Shown in pieces: positions 1 through 8,779 of a DNA stretch of 64,000 nt; positions within the stretch are counted from its first letter, which is position 1; each line of letters opens with the position of its first letter. The notes beneath the pieces are model-generated. The model saw only the letters and a list, made by a program, of their open reading frames with translations, had not been told where the DNA came from and ran no database searches. Both the position numbers and the translations under genes were made by a program. Origin of the DNA: Streptantibioticus rubrisoli (GTDB lineage Bacteria > Actinomycetota > Actinomycetes > Streptomycetales > Streptomycetaceae); contig NZ_JANFNH010000006.1 in assembly GCF_024436055.1 (NCBI RefSeq), forward strand, positions 62,001 through 126,000. Direction: 5' to 3'.

Positions 1-598
1 GCGGCCAGCAGCGCGATCTGCGGCGGCCCGAGCCGGGTCCCCGCGGCGAGGGCGGGCTCGCCCGCCGAAACGTCACTGCCCCGGGCGCGGACATGGGCGC
101 CGGGCTCCGCCGGCCGGTAGACCCGGACCTCGCCGCTGGCGCCGCCCGGGTGGGCGCTGTGGGCCCGCATGGTGGTGGCCGGGCCCGCGCCGAGCCCCGC
201 GTCGGTCCACTCGACGGGGACGACGGCCTGCGCGCCGGGCGGCAGCGGCGCGCCGGTCATGATCCGCGCGGCCTGCCCCGGACCGACGGTGGGCAACCGC
301 GCGTCGCCCGCCGCCACGTCGCCGATGACCTTGAGGACCACCGCGCTGTCCGCTCCGGCGCCCGCGATGTCGGCGACGCGCACCGCGTAGCCGTCCATCG
401 AGCTGTTGTCGAACGGCGGCAGTGCCACCGCCACCGTGACGTCCTCGACCAGTACGCAGCCGTGCGCGTCGTCGAGCGGCAGCTCGATGGGCTCAAGCGG
501 GGTCAGTCGCCGCAGGATGTCGTCGAGGTGGTCGTCCACCGACCACTCGCGGTCCGCCCCACCCCCGCCCGCCGCGCGGGCGGACTCATTCGGACTGC

Positions 599-602
<4 letters not shown>
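1..602 (-). CDS. moeA: Molybdopterin molybdenumtransferase MoeA, N-terminal part (cut by the left edge)
   Basis: MoeA inserts molybdate into adenylated molybdopterin, the last step of molybdenum cofactor synthesis in the cytoplasm. About 200 residues are present. The family motif FDNSSMDGYA lies near residues 63-72 and RIMTGAP near 112-118, followed by the region rich in Gly and Ala that links the first two domains. I chose the GTG at 602-600: it has a GGAGGAA ribosome binding site at good spacing, and it overlaps the galU stop (GTGA), so translation is probably coupled to galU. The rest of the gene lies beyond base 1. The galU-moeA order is also seen in mycobacteria. The identity is secure from the motifs. 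Confidence 0.93.
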
Positions 603-1507
<905 letters not shown>

Positions 1508-1587
1508 GTTCCGCACGATAACCGTTGTGCGTGAATAGAAATATGTGGTCCGCGTGAAAATCGCGGGCGTGATCACCAGGGGATGTA
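1508..1587. promoter_or_regulatory. Divergent promoter region between galU and the cyclo-ligase gene
   Basis: These 80 bases separate two divergent genes and include a short A+T-rich stretch (around 1535-1555) that stands out against the G+C-rich surroundings, as expected for -10 elements on both strands. I cannot assign exact hexamers with confidence. The AGGGGA just before the ATG at 1588 is the likely ribosome binding site of the cyclo-ligase. Confidence 0.4.
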
Positions 1588-2187
1588 ATGGGTCAAACCG
1601 ATCAGGGGGACACCGCCAAGATCACACTGCGTGCCGAACTCCTGGCGGCCCGCCGCGCGATGGCGCCGGAAGAACGGTCGGCGGCGGCCCGCGCGCTGGC
1701 CCAACACGGCCTTGAACTGCCGGAGTTGGCGGCGGCCCACACGGTCGCCGGATATGTGTCGGTGGGCGGCGAGCCCGGCACCCGGGAACTGCTCGACCTG
1801 CTGCGCGGGCGCGGGGTACGGGTGCTGCTGCCGGTACTGCGGTTCGACAACGATCTCGACTGGGCGGTGTACGGCGGCCCGGAATCGCTGGTGCGGGCCG
1901 GGCGCGGGCTGCTGGAGCCGGACGGCCCGCGGCTGGGGTGCGACGCGGTGCTGGCCGCCGATGCCGTGCTGCTGCCCGGGCTGGCGGTGGACGCGCACGG
2001 CGTGCGGCTGGGCCGCGGCGGCGGCTCCTACGACCGGGTACTGGCCCGGCTGGCGCGCGCTGGCGCGCATCCGGCGCTGGTGGCGCTGCTGTACGCGAGC
2101 GAGGTGGTCGCCCGCGTGCCCAGGGAGGCGCACGACCACCCCGTGCACGCGGTGATCACTCCGGACGGGGTCCGGCGCTTCCGGTAG
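1588..2187 (+). CDS. 5-formyltetrahydrofolate cyclo-ligase family protein
   Basis: The family converts 5-formyltetrahydrofolate to 5,10-methenyltetrahydrofolate using ATP, returning stored folate to one-carbon metabolism in the cytoplasm. The 199-residue protein shows the typical C-terminal phosphate/folate motif GRGGGSYDRVLARL near residues 141-155, preceded by LLPGLAVDAHG, and an Arg/Ala-rich N-terminal helix. The ATG at 1588 sits a few bases after AGGGGA. The neighbouring divergent galU-moeA pair matches the mycobacterial arrangement next to Rv0992c, an actinobacterial member of the same family. The actual substrate is inferred from the family. Confidence 0.88.
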   Translation: MGQTDQGDTAKITLRAELLAARRAMAPEERSAAARALAQHGLELPELAAAHTVAGYVSVGGEPGTRELLDLLRGRGVRVLLPVLRFDNDLDWAVYGGPESLVRAGRGLLEPDGPRLGCDAVLAADAVLLPGLAVDAHGVRLGRGGGSYDRVLARLARAGAHPALVALLYASEVVARVPREAHDHPVHAVITPDGVRRFR

Positions 2188-2256
2188 GCCGGTTCCGGCG
2201 GCTGCCGGGCGGCCTTGGGGGCGGGGGGTCTGAGGTGCGGTGGGGTCTGGAGTGCG

Positions 2257-2288
2257 GTGGGGTCTGGGGGCGAGCCCTCAGACCCCAC
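2257..2288. terminator. Bidirectional terminator hairpin
   Basis: A perfect 10-bp stem (GTGGGGTCTG at 2257-2266 with CAGACCCCAC at 2279-2288) continues as a G-T pair and GGG/CCC around a CGAG loop. It lies between the convergent ends of the cyclo-ligase and acylase genes, so it can serve both. There is no T-tract, as is common in streptomycetes. Just upstream, the block GTGCGGTGGGGTCTG occurs twice, which looks like a local duplication of the stem arm. Confidence 0.8.
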
Positions 2289-2293
2289 CGCCG

Positions 2294-5005
2294 CTACGGG
2301 GTCAGGGTCAGTTTGTCCTTGGTCCCCTTGTCGACCGCGCCGCCGGTGTAAGACCACTGCAGCAGCTGCCCGTTGACCCACATGTTGGTCTGGTCCGTGT
2401 AGTGGGCGCTGTAGGCGTGGCCCGAGGCACCGGTGAGGTTGATCCAGCGGGACCTGTCGAAATCGTCGAGGTTGACGATCATCCGCATCGACGGCACCCA
2501 GACCACGTCAAAGCCGCCCGCCGCGTTCCAGCCGCTGGCGTCGACCGCCGCCTCGCCGCCGCTGAGCTGCCACGGGCCGCGATTGAGCAGCCACTTGACC
2601 AGGGCGGGGTTGTCACCGCTGCCCAGCGTCTGGTTGCGCAGCTCCATCTTGTGCAGCCGCCCCCAGCTCCAGGTGTCGATGTTCTTGCCCAGTTTGGCGG
2701 TCAGTTCGAAGCGCGCGTCCTTCATCGCCTGGGCGAGCAGCTCGTCCCGGTTGTGGGCGGGCTCGCCCTTGGTGGTGGAGGTCCACCAGGGGCTGTCGGC
2801 GTTCGGCAGGACCTCGCGGACCACCTCGAACCACCGGTCACCGCCGTCCGGCTGCGCCTGCGACGGATCGCGCTGACCGCACTCGTTGACCAGGTGCTGG
2901 CCGCTGCCCAGGTTGTTGGCCTGGCCGGAGTCGTTGACCGGGGTCACCCACAGGCACTGGCCCTTGGGCCGCAGCTCCTTGGGCATCTTGTTGCCGAATG
3001 CGAGCTTGAGCGTGTTGCGCCACACCGCGTTGAAGTACGCGGCGGCGGCCGAGTCGGAGCTCTGGCTGAAGTCCCAGCCCTCCAGCAACTGCTGCGCCTG
3101 GCGGACGTAGGGGTCGGTGACATTGATCTTCAGCAGGTAGGGCACCAGCAGCTTGGCGATCTCGCTGCTGTTGTCCATCTGCATGGACTGCATGTCGTCC
3201 ATGGAGATCTTTCCGCCGCCCGTCAGCTTGGACTGGATCAGGTCGTTGATGCGCTGGCTTCGGGTGCCGTACCCCCAGTCGTCGGTGATCTCGTACGGGT
3301 AGTCCTTGGCGGCGACCGCCTGGTTGGCGGTGACGATGTAGCCGCGCTTGGGGTCCTCCTCGTACGGCAGCGCGGTGCGCGGCACCCAGCCGGTCCACTG
3401 GGCCCGCGAGTCCCAGCCCGGGGCGGGCCAGCGGCCGTCGAAGCCCTTGGCGCGGACCGGGATCTGGCCGGTCGCCTGGTAGCCGATGTGGCCCTTGGTG
3501 TCGGCGTAGACCAGGTTCTGCGCGGGCGCGGAGAAGTCCGCGGCGGCCGCCCTGAACTGGTCGAAGTCGGCGGCCTTGTCCACCGCGAAGACCGCGTCCA
3601 TGGTCTTGCCGGGGGTCAGCGCCGACCAGCGCAGCGCCACCGCGTAACCGCCGCGCCGGTCCGGCGCCGGGTCGGTGACCGGTGCCTCCTGGCCGACATT
3701 GGCCATCTCGTCGCTGACGTCGGAGATGACCGGCATCCCGTTGTTGGCGACCCGTACCGTGATGGTGCGGCTGCCGCCGCCCGCGACCTTGATGGTCTCC
3801 TGGCGGGTGGTGAACGGCACCTGCTTGCCGTCGAAGAGGTAGCTGTTCCCGGTGACCTTCTCCAGATACAGGTCAGTGGTGTCGGCGCCCATGTTGGTCA
3901 GGCCCCAGGCAATGTTCTGGTTGTGCCCGATCACCACCCCCGGCATTCCGGCGAAGGTGTATCCGGTGACGTCGTACGGGCAGGAGGCGCTCACCGTGCG
4001 GCAGTGCAGGCCCATCTGGTACCAGACGGACGGCAGTTGGGGCGCCAGGTGCGGATCGTTGGCGAGCAGCGGCTTGCCGGTGGTGGTGTACTTGCCGGAC
4101 ACCACCCAGGCGTTGGAGCCGATGCCGTTGCCGGTCGGTCCGAGCAGCGCGGGCATGTTGTCCACTGTCTTCGCCAGCGCGGAGAGTTGGCCGCTGGCGG
4201 AGTTGGTGCCGGGCGCCGAGGCGGTGCTCGTGCCGCCCTGCGGCACGAAGTCCTTGCCGCCGCCCGCGACCGTACCGCCGTCCACGATGGGCTGATTGCG
4301 GTCGTAGGGGTAGGCCGGATACAGCTGCTCGATCTGCGCGGTGCTCAACCTGCTGGTCATCAGGGCGCGGTCGATCTCGTCCTGCATGTTGCCGCGCAGG
4401 TCCCAGGCCATCGCCTTGAGCCAGGAGACCGAGTCCACCGGAGTCCACGGCTCGGGCTTGTAGCCGTTGCTGAGGTCCAGCGCGGTGTACTCCATCGACA
4501 GGGCGGCGCCGTGGTGGCCGGACAGATAGGCGTTGACACCGTCGGTGTACGCCCGCACGTTGGCCTTGGTCTCGGCGGACAGCTGGGTGTCCCACTCCTG
4601 CTGGGCGACCTGCCGCATGCCCAGGGTGCGGATGAACGCGTCGTTGTCCACGTCGCTGGAGCCGAACATCTCGGACAGTCGGCCCGCGGTGAAGTGGCGG
4701 CGCACGTCCATCTCGTAGAAGCGGTCCTGCGCCTGCACGTATCCCTGCGCGCGGAACAGGTCCGCCGTGGAGTCCGCGTAGATCTGCGGAATGCCCTGCG
4801 CGTCCCGGTCCACCCGCACCGGACCCGCCAGCCCCTTGAGTTGGAGCGTGCCGGTGGTCTGCGGGAAGGAGGCGCGGACCGTGCTGACCGTCCAGTACGA
4901 GCCGTAGCCGATGCCCGACACCAGGAGCAGTACGACCACGATGACGAGCAATCGTGCGCGGCGGCCCTTCTTCTTCGCGGGAGGGCCGGACGTGTTGGCG
5001 GGCAT
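2294..5005 (-). CDS. Penicillin acylase family Ntn hydrolase, membrane-anchored
   Basis: Members of this family hydrolyse amide bonds of acylated substrates (penicillins, acyl-homoserine lactones, echinocandin-type lipopeptides) after autocatalytic cleavage into two chains. The 903-residue precursor starts with a short basic stretch (KKKGRRAR) followed by one strongly hydrophobic segment at about residues 18-40, so it is exported and probably anchored. The predicted nucleophile is Ser297 in GSNAWVVSG, the start of the beta chain. Downstream are typical acylase blocks such as NDPHL and AWGLTNMGADTTD. The ATG at 5005 follows GAAGGA; an upstream in-frame start 15 codons earlier has no clear ribosome site. 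The substrate cannot be read from the sequence. Confidence 0.88.
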   Translation of the reverse strand: MPANTSGPPAKKKGRRARLLVIVVVLLLVSGIGYGSYWTVSTVRASFPQTTGTLQLKGLAGPVRVDRDAQGIPQIYADSTADLFRAQGYVQAQDRFYEMDVRRHFTAGRLSEMFGSSDVDNDAFIRTLGMRQVAQQEWDTQLSAETKANVRAYTDGVNAYLSGHHGAALSMEYTALDLSNGYKPEPWTPVDSVSWLKAMAWDLRGNMQDEIDRALMTSRLSTAQIEQLYPAYPYDRNQPIVDGGTVAGGGKDFVPQGGTSTASAPGTNSASGQLSALAKTVDNMPALLGPTGNGIGSNAWVVSGKYTTTGKPLLANDPHLAPQLPSVWYQMGLHCRTVSASCPYDVTGYTFAGMPGVVIGHNQNIAWGLTNMGADTTDLYLEKVTGNSYLFDGKQVPFTTRQETIKVAGGGSRTITVRVANNGMPVISDVSDEMANVGQEAPVTDPAPDRRGGYAVALRWSALTPGKTMDAVFAVDKAADFDQFRAAAADFSAPAQNLVYADTKGHIGYQATGQIPVRAKGFDGRWPAPGWDSRAQWTGWVPRTALPYEEDPKRGYIVTANQAVAAKDYPYEITDDWGYGTRSQRINDLIQSKLTGGGKISMDDMQSMQMDNSSEIAKLLVPYLLKINVTDPYVRQAQQLLEGWDFSQSSDSAAAAYFNAVWRNTLKLAFGNKMPKELRPKGQCLWVTPVNDSGQANNLGSGQHLVNECGQRDPSQAQPDGGDRWFEVVREVLPNADSPWWTSTTKGEPAHNRDELLAQAMKDARFELTAKLGKNIDTWSWGRLHKMELRNQTLGSGDNPALVKWLLNRGPWQLSGGEAAVDASGWNAAGGFDVVWVPSMRMIVNLDDFDRSRWINLTGASGHAYSAHYTDQTNMWVNGQLLQWSYTGGAVDKGTKDKLTLTP

Positions 5006-5089
5006 CGCTGTCCTTCGCGGGGCAGGGTGGGACCGAAGTGCTGGCAGCAACCATATGGGCAGCGGGCGCCCGCCAGGCAGGGGGACCCC

Positions 5090-5115
5090 GGAATGCCAAG
5101 ACCGGGTAAAATGTT
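5090..5115 (+). promoter_or_regulatory. SigR-type promoter (GGAAT-N18-GTT) of the antiporter gene
   Basis: GGAAT at 5090-5094 and GTT at 5113-5115 are separated by exactly 18 bases, matching the known consensus of SigR, the streptomycete sigma factor for thiol-oxidative stress. The start of transcription would fall near 5122, about 64 bases before the proposed CTG start of the antiporter. It lies in the divergent gap with the acylase gene. Confidence 0.62.
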
Positions 5116-5185
5116 AGAGAGCGAAACGAACTCCCGTTCAGGCAACCCCAGTACGGCCCGCCCCCTCGGATGGAAGGACCGCGCC

Positions 5186-6694
5186 CTGTCTGTCGAGCAC
5201 CTCAACGAAGTCCTGCTGGTCTCCGCCCTCGTCCTGCTCGTCGCGGTGGCGGCGGTAAGGGTGTCGTCCCGCAGCGGACTGCCGAGCCTTCTGCTCTACC
5301 TCGGCATCGGCGTGGCCATCGGCCAGGACGGCATCGGCGTCCAGTTCAACGACGCCGCTTTGACACAGGTGTTGGGGTACGCGGCCCTTGTGGTGATCCT
5401 CGCCGAGGGCGGACTCGGCACCAAGTGGGAGGAGATCAAGCCCGCGGTGCCCGCGGCGGCGGTGCTGTCCACGGCGGGCGTCGCGGTGAGCGTGGCCGTC
5501 ACGGCCGCCGCCGCGCACTTCCTGGTGGGGCTCGACTGGCGGCAGGCGCTGATCATCGGCGCGGTGGTGTCCTCGACCGATGCGGCGGCGGTCTTCTCCG
5601 TACTGCGCAAGGTGCCGCTGCCAGCCCGGCTGAACGGCGTCCTGGAGGCCGAGTCCGGCTTCAACGACGCCCCCGTCGTCATCCTCGTGGTCGCCTTCTC
5701 CACCGCGGGACCGGTCGAGCACTGGTACGTACTGCTCGGTGAGATCGCGTTGGAGCTGGCGATCGGCGCCGCGGTCGGCATCACCATAGGCAAGCTCGGC
5801 GCCCTCGCGCTCAAGCACGTCGCGCTGCCCGCCTCCGGTCTGTACCCGATAGCCGTGATGGCGCTCGCGGTGCTGGCGTACGCGGGCGGCGCCCTGGCGC
5901 ACGGCAGCGGCTTCCTCGCGGTCTACCTGGCCGCCCTGGTGCTGGGCAACGCGGCGCTGCCGCACCGGCCCGCCACGCGCGGGTTCGCCGAGGGCGTCGC
6001 CTGGCTGGCGCAGATAGGCATGTTCGTGCTGCTCGGTCTGCTGGTCAACCCGCGCGAGCTGAGCCCCGACCTGCTGCCCGCGGTGCTCATCGGGGCGGTG
6101 CTGACGCTGGTGGCCAGGCCACTGTCGGTGATCGCCTCGCTGACCCCGTTCCGCACCCACTGGCGCGAGCAGGCGCTGCTGTCCTGGGCGGGACTGCGCG
6201 GCGCCGTGCCCATCGTGCTGGCGACCATCCCGATGGTGCACCAAGTCGCCGACAGCCACCGGGTGTTCAACATCGTCTTCGTGCTGGTGATCGTCTTCAC
6301 CCTGGTGCAGGGCCCCACCCTGCCGTGGGTCGCCGGGCGGCTGCGGCTCGGCACCCCGGGGGCCGCCGCCGACCTGGGCATAGAGTCCGCGCCCCTGGAA
6401 CGGCTGCGCGGCCATCTGCTGTCGGTCTCCATACCCGAGCGGTCCCGGATGCACGGCGTGGAGGTCTCCGAGCTGCGGCTGCCGCCCGGCGCCGCGGTCA
6501 CCCTGGTGGTGCGCGAGGACCGCAGCTTCGTCCCGAGCCCGTCCACCGTGCTGCGGCGCGGCGACGAGCTGCTGGTGGTCGCCACCGACCAGGTGCTGGA
6601 CGCGGCCGAGCGGCGGCTGCGCGCGGTGGGCCGGGGCGGCAAGCTGGCGGGCTGGCTGGAAGGGCGCCCGTCCGCCGCCCGTCACCACCCGTAA
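5186..6694 (+). CDS. Potassium/proton antiporter, CPA family with C-terminal RCK_C (TrkA-C) domain
   Basis: This integral membrane protein exchanges cations, probably K+, for protons. Residues 1-400 form about 12 hydrophobic segments with Na/H-exchanger features, including an acidic TDAAAVFSVLR segment and GFNDAPVVI. The last 90 residues form a TrkA-C regulatory domain. I propose a CTG start at 5186: GGAAGGA lies 7 bases before it and the protein begins LSVEHLNEV at the expected point. The only upstream in-frame ATGs (5093, 5111) lie inside the SigR-like promoter, and the frame between them and 5186 contains a rare TTA codon. The product is 502 residues. The antiporter identity is firm; the start codon and ion are inferred. 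Confidence 0.87.
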   Translation: MSVEHLNEVLLVSALVLLVAVAAVRVSSRSGLPSLLLYLGIGVAIGQDGIGVQFNDAALTQVLGYAALVVILAEGGLGTKWEEIKPAVPAAAVLSTAGVAVSVAVTAAAAHFLVGLDWRQALIIGAVVSSTDAAAVFSVLRKVPLPARLNGVLEAESGFNDAPVVILVVAFSTAGPVEHWYVLLGEIALELAIGAAVGITIGKLGALALKHVALPASGLYPIAVMALAVLAYAGGALAHGSGFLAVYLAALVLGNAALPHRPATRGFAEGVAWLAQIGMFVLLGLLVNPRELSPDLLPAVLIGAVLTLVARPLSVIASLTPFRTHWREQALLSWAGLRGAVPIVLATIPMVHQVADSHRVFNIVFVLVIVFTLVQGPTLPWVAGRLRLGTPGAAADLGIESAPLERLRGHLLSVSIPERSRMHGVEVSELRLPPGAAVTLVVREDRSFVPSPSTVLRRGDELLVVATDQVLDAAERRLRAVGRGGKLAGWLEGRPSAARHHP

Positions 6695-6777
6695 CGCGGG
6701 TCCTTCGGCCCGCAGCGGCAGCCGTAGTGCGGCACCCCCGCCACGGCTGGCGGAACAAGCACCCGAAACCTGCCGTT

Positions 6778-6820
6778 AACATGGTGATGTTGTAAATCCC
6801 CAACTCTGCCTGACGCAGAG
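6778..6820. promoter_or_regulatory. Paired inverted repeats upstream of the MFS gene
   Basis: The 277-base gap between the antiporter and the MFS gene holds an A+T-rich block with AACAT-GGTG-ATGTT (6778-6791) followed by CTCTGC-N5-GCAGAG (6804-6820). Together they look like an operator/promoter region about 150-190 bases upstream of the MFS start. No regulator gene is adjacent, and the binding protein is unknown. Confidence 0.35.
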
Positions 6821-6971
6821 CTGGCGCGACCGCACGGCGGCCGCGGTCCCTCTGCCACCCCAACGGTGCGGACCGACGGTATCTACCGGCGCCCTGCGCG
6901 AGAGGACAGCTCTCGGCGCATCGCGTGGCAATCCCATCGGTGCGCTACCAGGCGGCAGAAAGGCCCAGGCC

Positions 6972-8261
6972 GTGGCAACCACGGTCCGCGAACACGACCG
7001 CGTGGACACCGGTCCCGAGATCGGCACCGGTACGCCCGCACAGACGAAGACCGAGCCCGCACGCCCCGGATACAAGCAGTTGCTGCGCACGCCGGACGCG
7101 TGGACGTTCCTGCTCCCCGGCTTCGCCGCTCGCCAGCCCTTCGCGATGCTGACCATCGGCATCGTGCTGCTGGTGCAGCACACCACCGGCTCCTACGGCA
7201 GCGCTGGCGTGGTCTCCGCGGTCACCGGCGTCTCCATGGCGCTGTTCGCCCCGCAGAGCGGCAAGCTGGCCGACCGCTTCGGCCAGGCCGCGGTACTGCT
7301 GCCGGGCGTCCTGGTGCACACCGCCGCCATCACCGCGCTGATCACCCTGGCCCTGGCGCACGCGCCCCTGTGGGCGCTGCTGGCCGCCGCGGTGCCCGCG
7401 GGCGCCTCGGTCCCGCAGGTCGGGCCGATGGTGCGGTCCCGGTGGGCGGCCAAGCTGAACGGCTCGCCGCTGATGTCGACGGCGGCCGCGTTCGAGTCGG
7501 TGACCGACGAGTTCACCTTCGTGGTCGGCCCGGTGCTCGCCACCGCGCTGTGCACCTCGGTGCATCCGGCGGCCGGTCTGGTCGCCGAGGCGGCGCTGAC
7601 CCTGGTCGGCGGTCTGCTGTTCGCCGCGCAGCGACGCACCGCGCCGGTGCCCAGCCGCGCGGGCGCCGGCGCCGCCGAACGGCACGTCTCCGCGCTGGCC
7701 GTGCCCGGTGTGCGGGTGCTGGCGACCGTGTTCTTGGGCATCGGCTCGGTGTTCGGCGGCATGCAGGTCTCCATGACCGCCTTCACCCAGGCGATCGGCC
7801 AGCCCGGCATCAATGGCCTGCTGTACGGCACGTTCGCGGCGGGCAACATGTGCGCGGGCATCGTGTGCGGCGCCATCGCCTGGAAGGTCACCCCGCAGCG
7901 GCGGCTGCTGCTGGCCTACCCGCTGCTGACGCTGGCCTGCTCGACGCTGTGGGCGGTGCACGCGGTACCGCTGCTGGGCGCGCTGGGCCTGCTGGTGGGG
8001 CTGTGCATCGCGCCCTCGCTGATCACCGGCTACACCCTCGTGGAGTCGCTGGTCCCGGCGGCGGCCAGGACCGAGGCGTTCACCTGGCTGACCGGCGCGG
8101 TGGCGCTGGGCCAGGCCGCCGCGGCCACGGTGTCCGGCCAGTTGGCCGACCACTTCGGGGCCAGCGCTGGCTTCCTCGTCCCGCTGGGCGGCACGGCGCT
8201 GGCGCTCGCCACCCTGCTGACGCTGCGCGGACGGCTGTCCGCCAGCCACCAGAACGGGTGA
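6972..8261 (+). CDS. Major facilitator superfamily transporter (12 TM, drug-efflux-like)
   Basis: A 429-residue inner-membrane transporter with about 12 hydrophobic segments after a polar N-terminal tail of about 45 residues. The stretch QSGKLADRFGQA fits the loop 2-3 signature of the superfamily (G-x-LaDrxGr). Many streptomycete genes of this type are annotated as multidrug or sugar exporters, but the substrate cannot be told. The GTG at 6972 follows AGAAAGG. The gene stands alone between the antiporter and the ruc-like gene. Confidence 0.82.
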   Translation: MATTVREHDRVDTGPEIGTGTPAQTKTEPARPGYKQLLRTPDAWTFLLPGFAARQPFAMLTIGIVLLVQHTTGSYGSAGVVSAVTGVSMALFAPQSGKLADRFGQAAVLLPGVLVHTAAITALITLALAHAPLWALLAAAVPAGASVPQVGPMVRSRWAAKLNGSPLMSTAAAFESVTDEFTFVVGPVLATALCTSVHPAAGLVAEAALTLVGGLLFAAQRRTAPVPSRAGAGAAERHVSALAVPGVRVLATVFLGIGSVFGGMQVSMTAFTQAIGQPGINGLLYGTFAAGNMCAGIVCGAIAWKVTPQRRLLLAYPLLTLACSTLWAVHAVPLLGALGLLVGLCIAPSLITGYTLVESLVPAAARTEAFTWLTGAVALGQAAAATVSGQLADHFGASAGFLVPLGGTALALATLLTLRGRLSASHQNG

Positions 8262-8324
8262 CGGACCGCCCGGACGGGGCATGCGGTGCCGGGTGTGACA
8301 CGGCTCGCGGTGGACTGAAGCGGC

Positions 8325-8350
8325 GGAATGCTGCACTATGGAGCGTTGTT
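8325..8350 (+). promoter_or_regulatory. SigR-type promoter (GGAAT-N18-GTT) of the Ruc-like gene
   Basis: GGAAT at 8325-8329 and GTT at 8348-8350 are spaced by exactly 18 bases, the SigR consensus. The -10-like GTT overlaps the first bases of the CIRCE operator, so HrcA bound to CIRCE would block this promoter. A vegetative-type promoter (TGGACT at 8311, 17 bases, CACTAT at 8334) overlaps the same place and is an alternative reading. Confidence 0.62.
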
Positions 8351-8375
8351 AGCACTCATTGAGTGAGAGTGCCAG
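8349..8375. promoter_or_regulatory. CIRCE element (HrcA operator)
   Basis: TTAGCACTC at 8349-8357, a 9-base spacer, and GAGTGCCAG at 8367-8375. The left arm is a perfect copy of the CIRCE consensus TTAGCACTC-N9-GAGTGCTAA, and the right arm matches 7 of 9. It overlaps the ribosome binding site AGGAGGA of the next gene and the predicted transcription start. CIRCE is the operator of the heat-shock repressor HrcA. Confidence 0.85.
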
Positions 8376-8384
8376 GAGGAGCAA

Positions 8385-8684
8385 GTGCCGACCTACCAGT
8401 ACCAGTGCACCGAGTGCGGCGAGCCACTAGAGGCCGTGCAGAAGTTCAGCGACGAGGCGCTCACCGAGTGCCCGAGCTGCCAGGGCAGGCTGCGCAAGGT
8501 GTTCTCCGCGGTCGGTGTCGTCTTCAAGGGCTCCGGCTTCTACCGGACCGACAGCCGCGGCACCTCGTCCAGCAGCAGCCCGGCGAAGTCGTCCTCGAAC
8601 GGCTCGGAGGCCAAGTCCTCCGGCGGCTCGGAGTCGAAGTCGTCCACCAGCACGGCGACCGCCTCCAGCACCCCGGCCGCCTGA
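8385..8684 (+). CDS. FmdB-family zinc-ribbon protein, probable redox-regulated chaperone (Ruc-like)
   Basis: A 99-residue protein with an N-terminal zinc ribbon (Cys8-x2-Cys11 and Cys29-x2-Cys32) followed by a low-complexity tail made mostly of Ser, Lys, Gly and Thr (residues 55-99). This matches the layout of M. tuberculosis Rv0991c (Ruc), a chaperone that prevents protein aggregation when its cysteines are oxidised. The control region agrees: a CIRCE heat-shock operator and a SigR-type oxidative-stress promoter lie directly upstream. The GTG at 8385 follows AGGAGGA. Most databases would label it only as an FmdB-family regulator; the chaperone role is inferred from architecture, promoter and synteny. 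Confidence 0.82.
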   Translation: MPTYQYQCTECGEPLEAVQKFSDEALTECPSCQGRLRKVFSAVGVVFKGSGFYRTDSRGTSSSSSPAKSSSNGSEAKSSGGSESKSSTSTATASSTPAA

Positions 8685-8718
8685 CCCGACGGGGCCGCAC
8701 ACCTTACGTCTCGCGTAC

Positions 8719-8748
8719 GGACCCCACCGAAGCACTCCGGTGGGGTCC
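8719..8748 (+). terminator. Terminator hairpin after the Ruc-like gene
   Basis: A perfect 11-bp stem (GGACCCCACCG at 8719-8729 with CGGTGGGGTCC at 8738-8748) with an 8-base loop lies 35 bases after the stop codon. No T-tract follows. It isolates the ruc-like gene from the phosphorylase gene, which starts at 8780. Confidence 0.8.
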
Positions 8749-8779
8749 TCGCCATGCCCGGCCGGGCTAGGGTGACGGC

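Noticed and set aside
2240-5185. Very long plus-strand frame running into the antiporter gene (over 900 extra codons)
   Set aside because: It is antisense to the acylase gene, whose product has clear family motifs; the frame is open only because of high G+C. Homology of the antiporter starts at 5186.
8311-8339. Vegetative promoter TGGACT-N17-CACTAT as the main ruc promoter
   Set aside because: Matches to the consensus are weak; the SigR-type pattern at 8325-8350 is exact. It remains possible as a second promoter.
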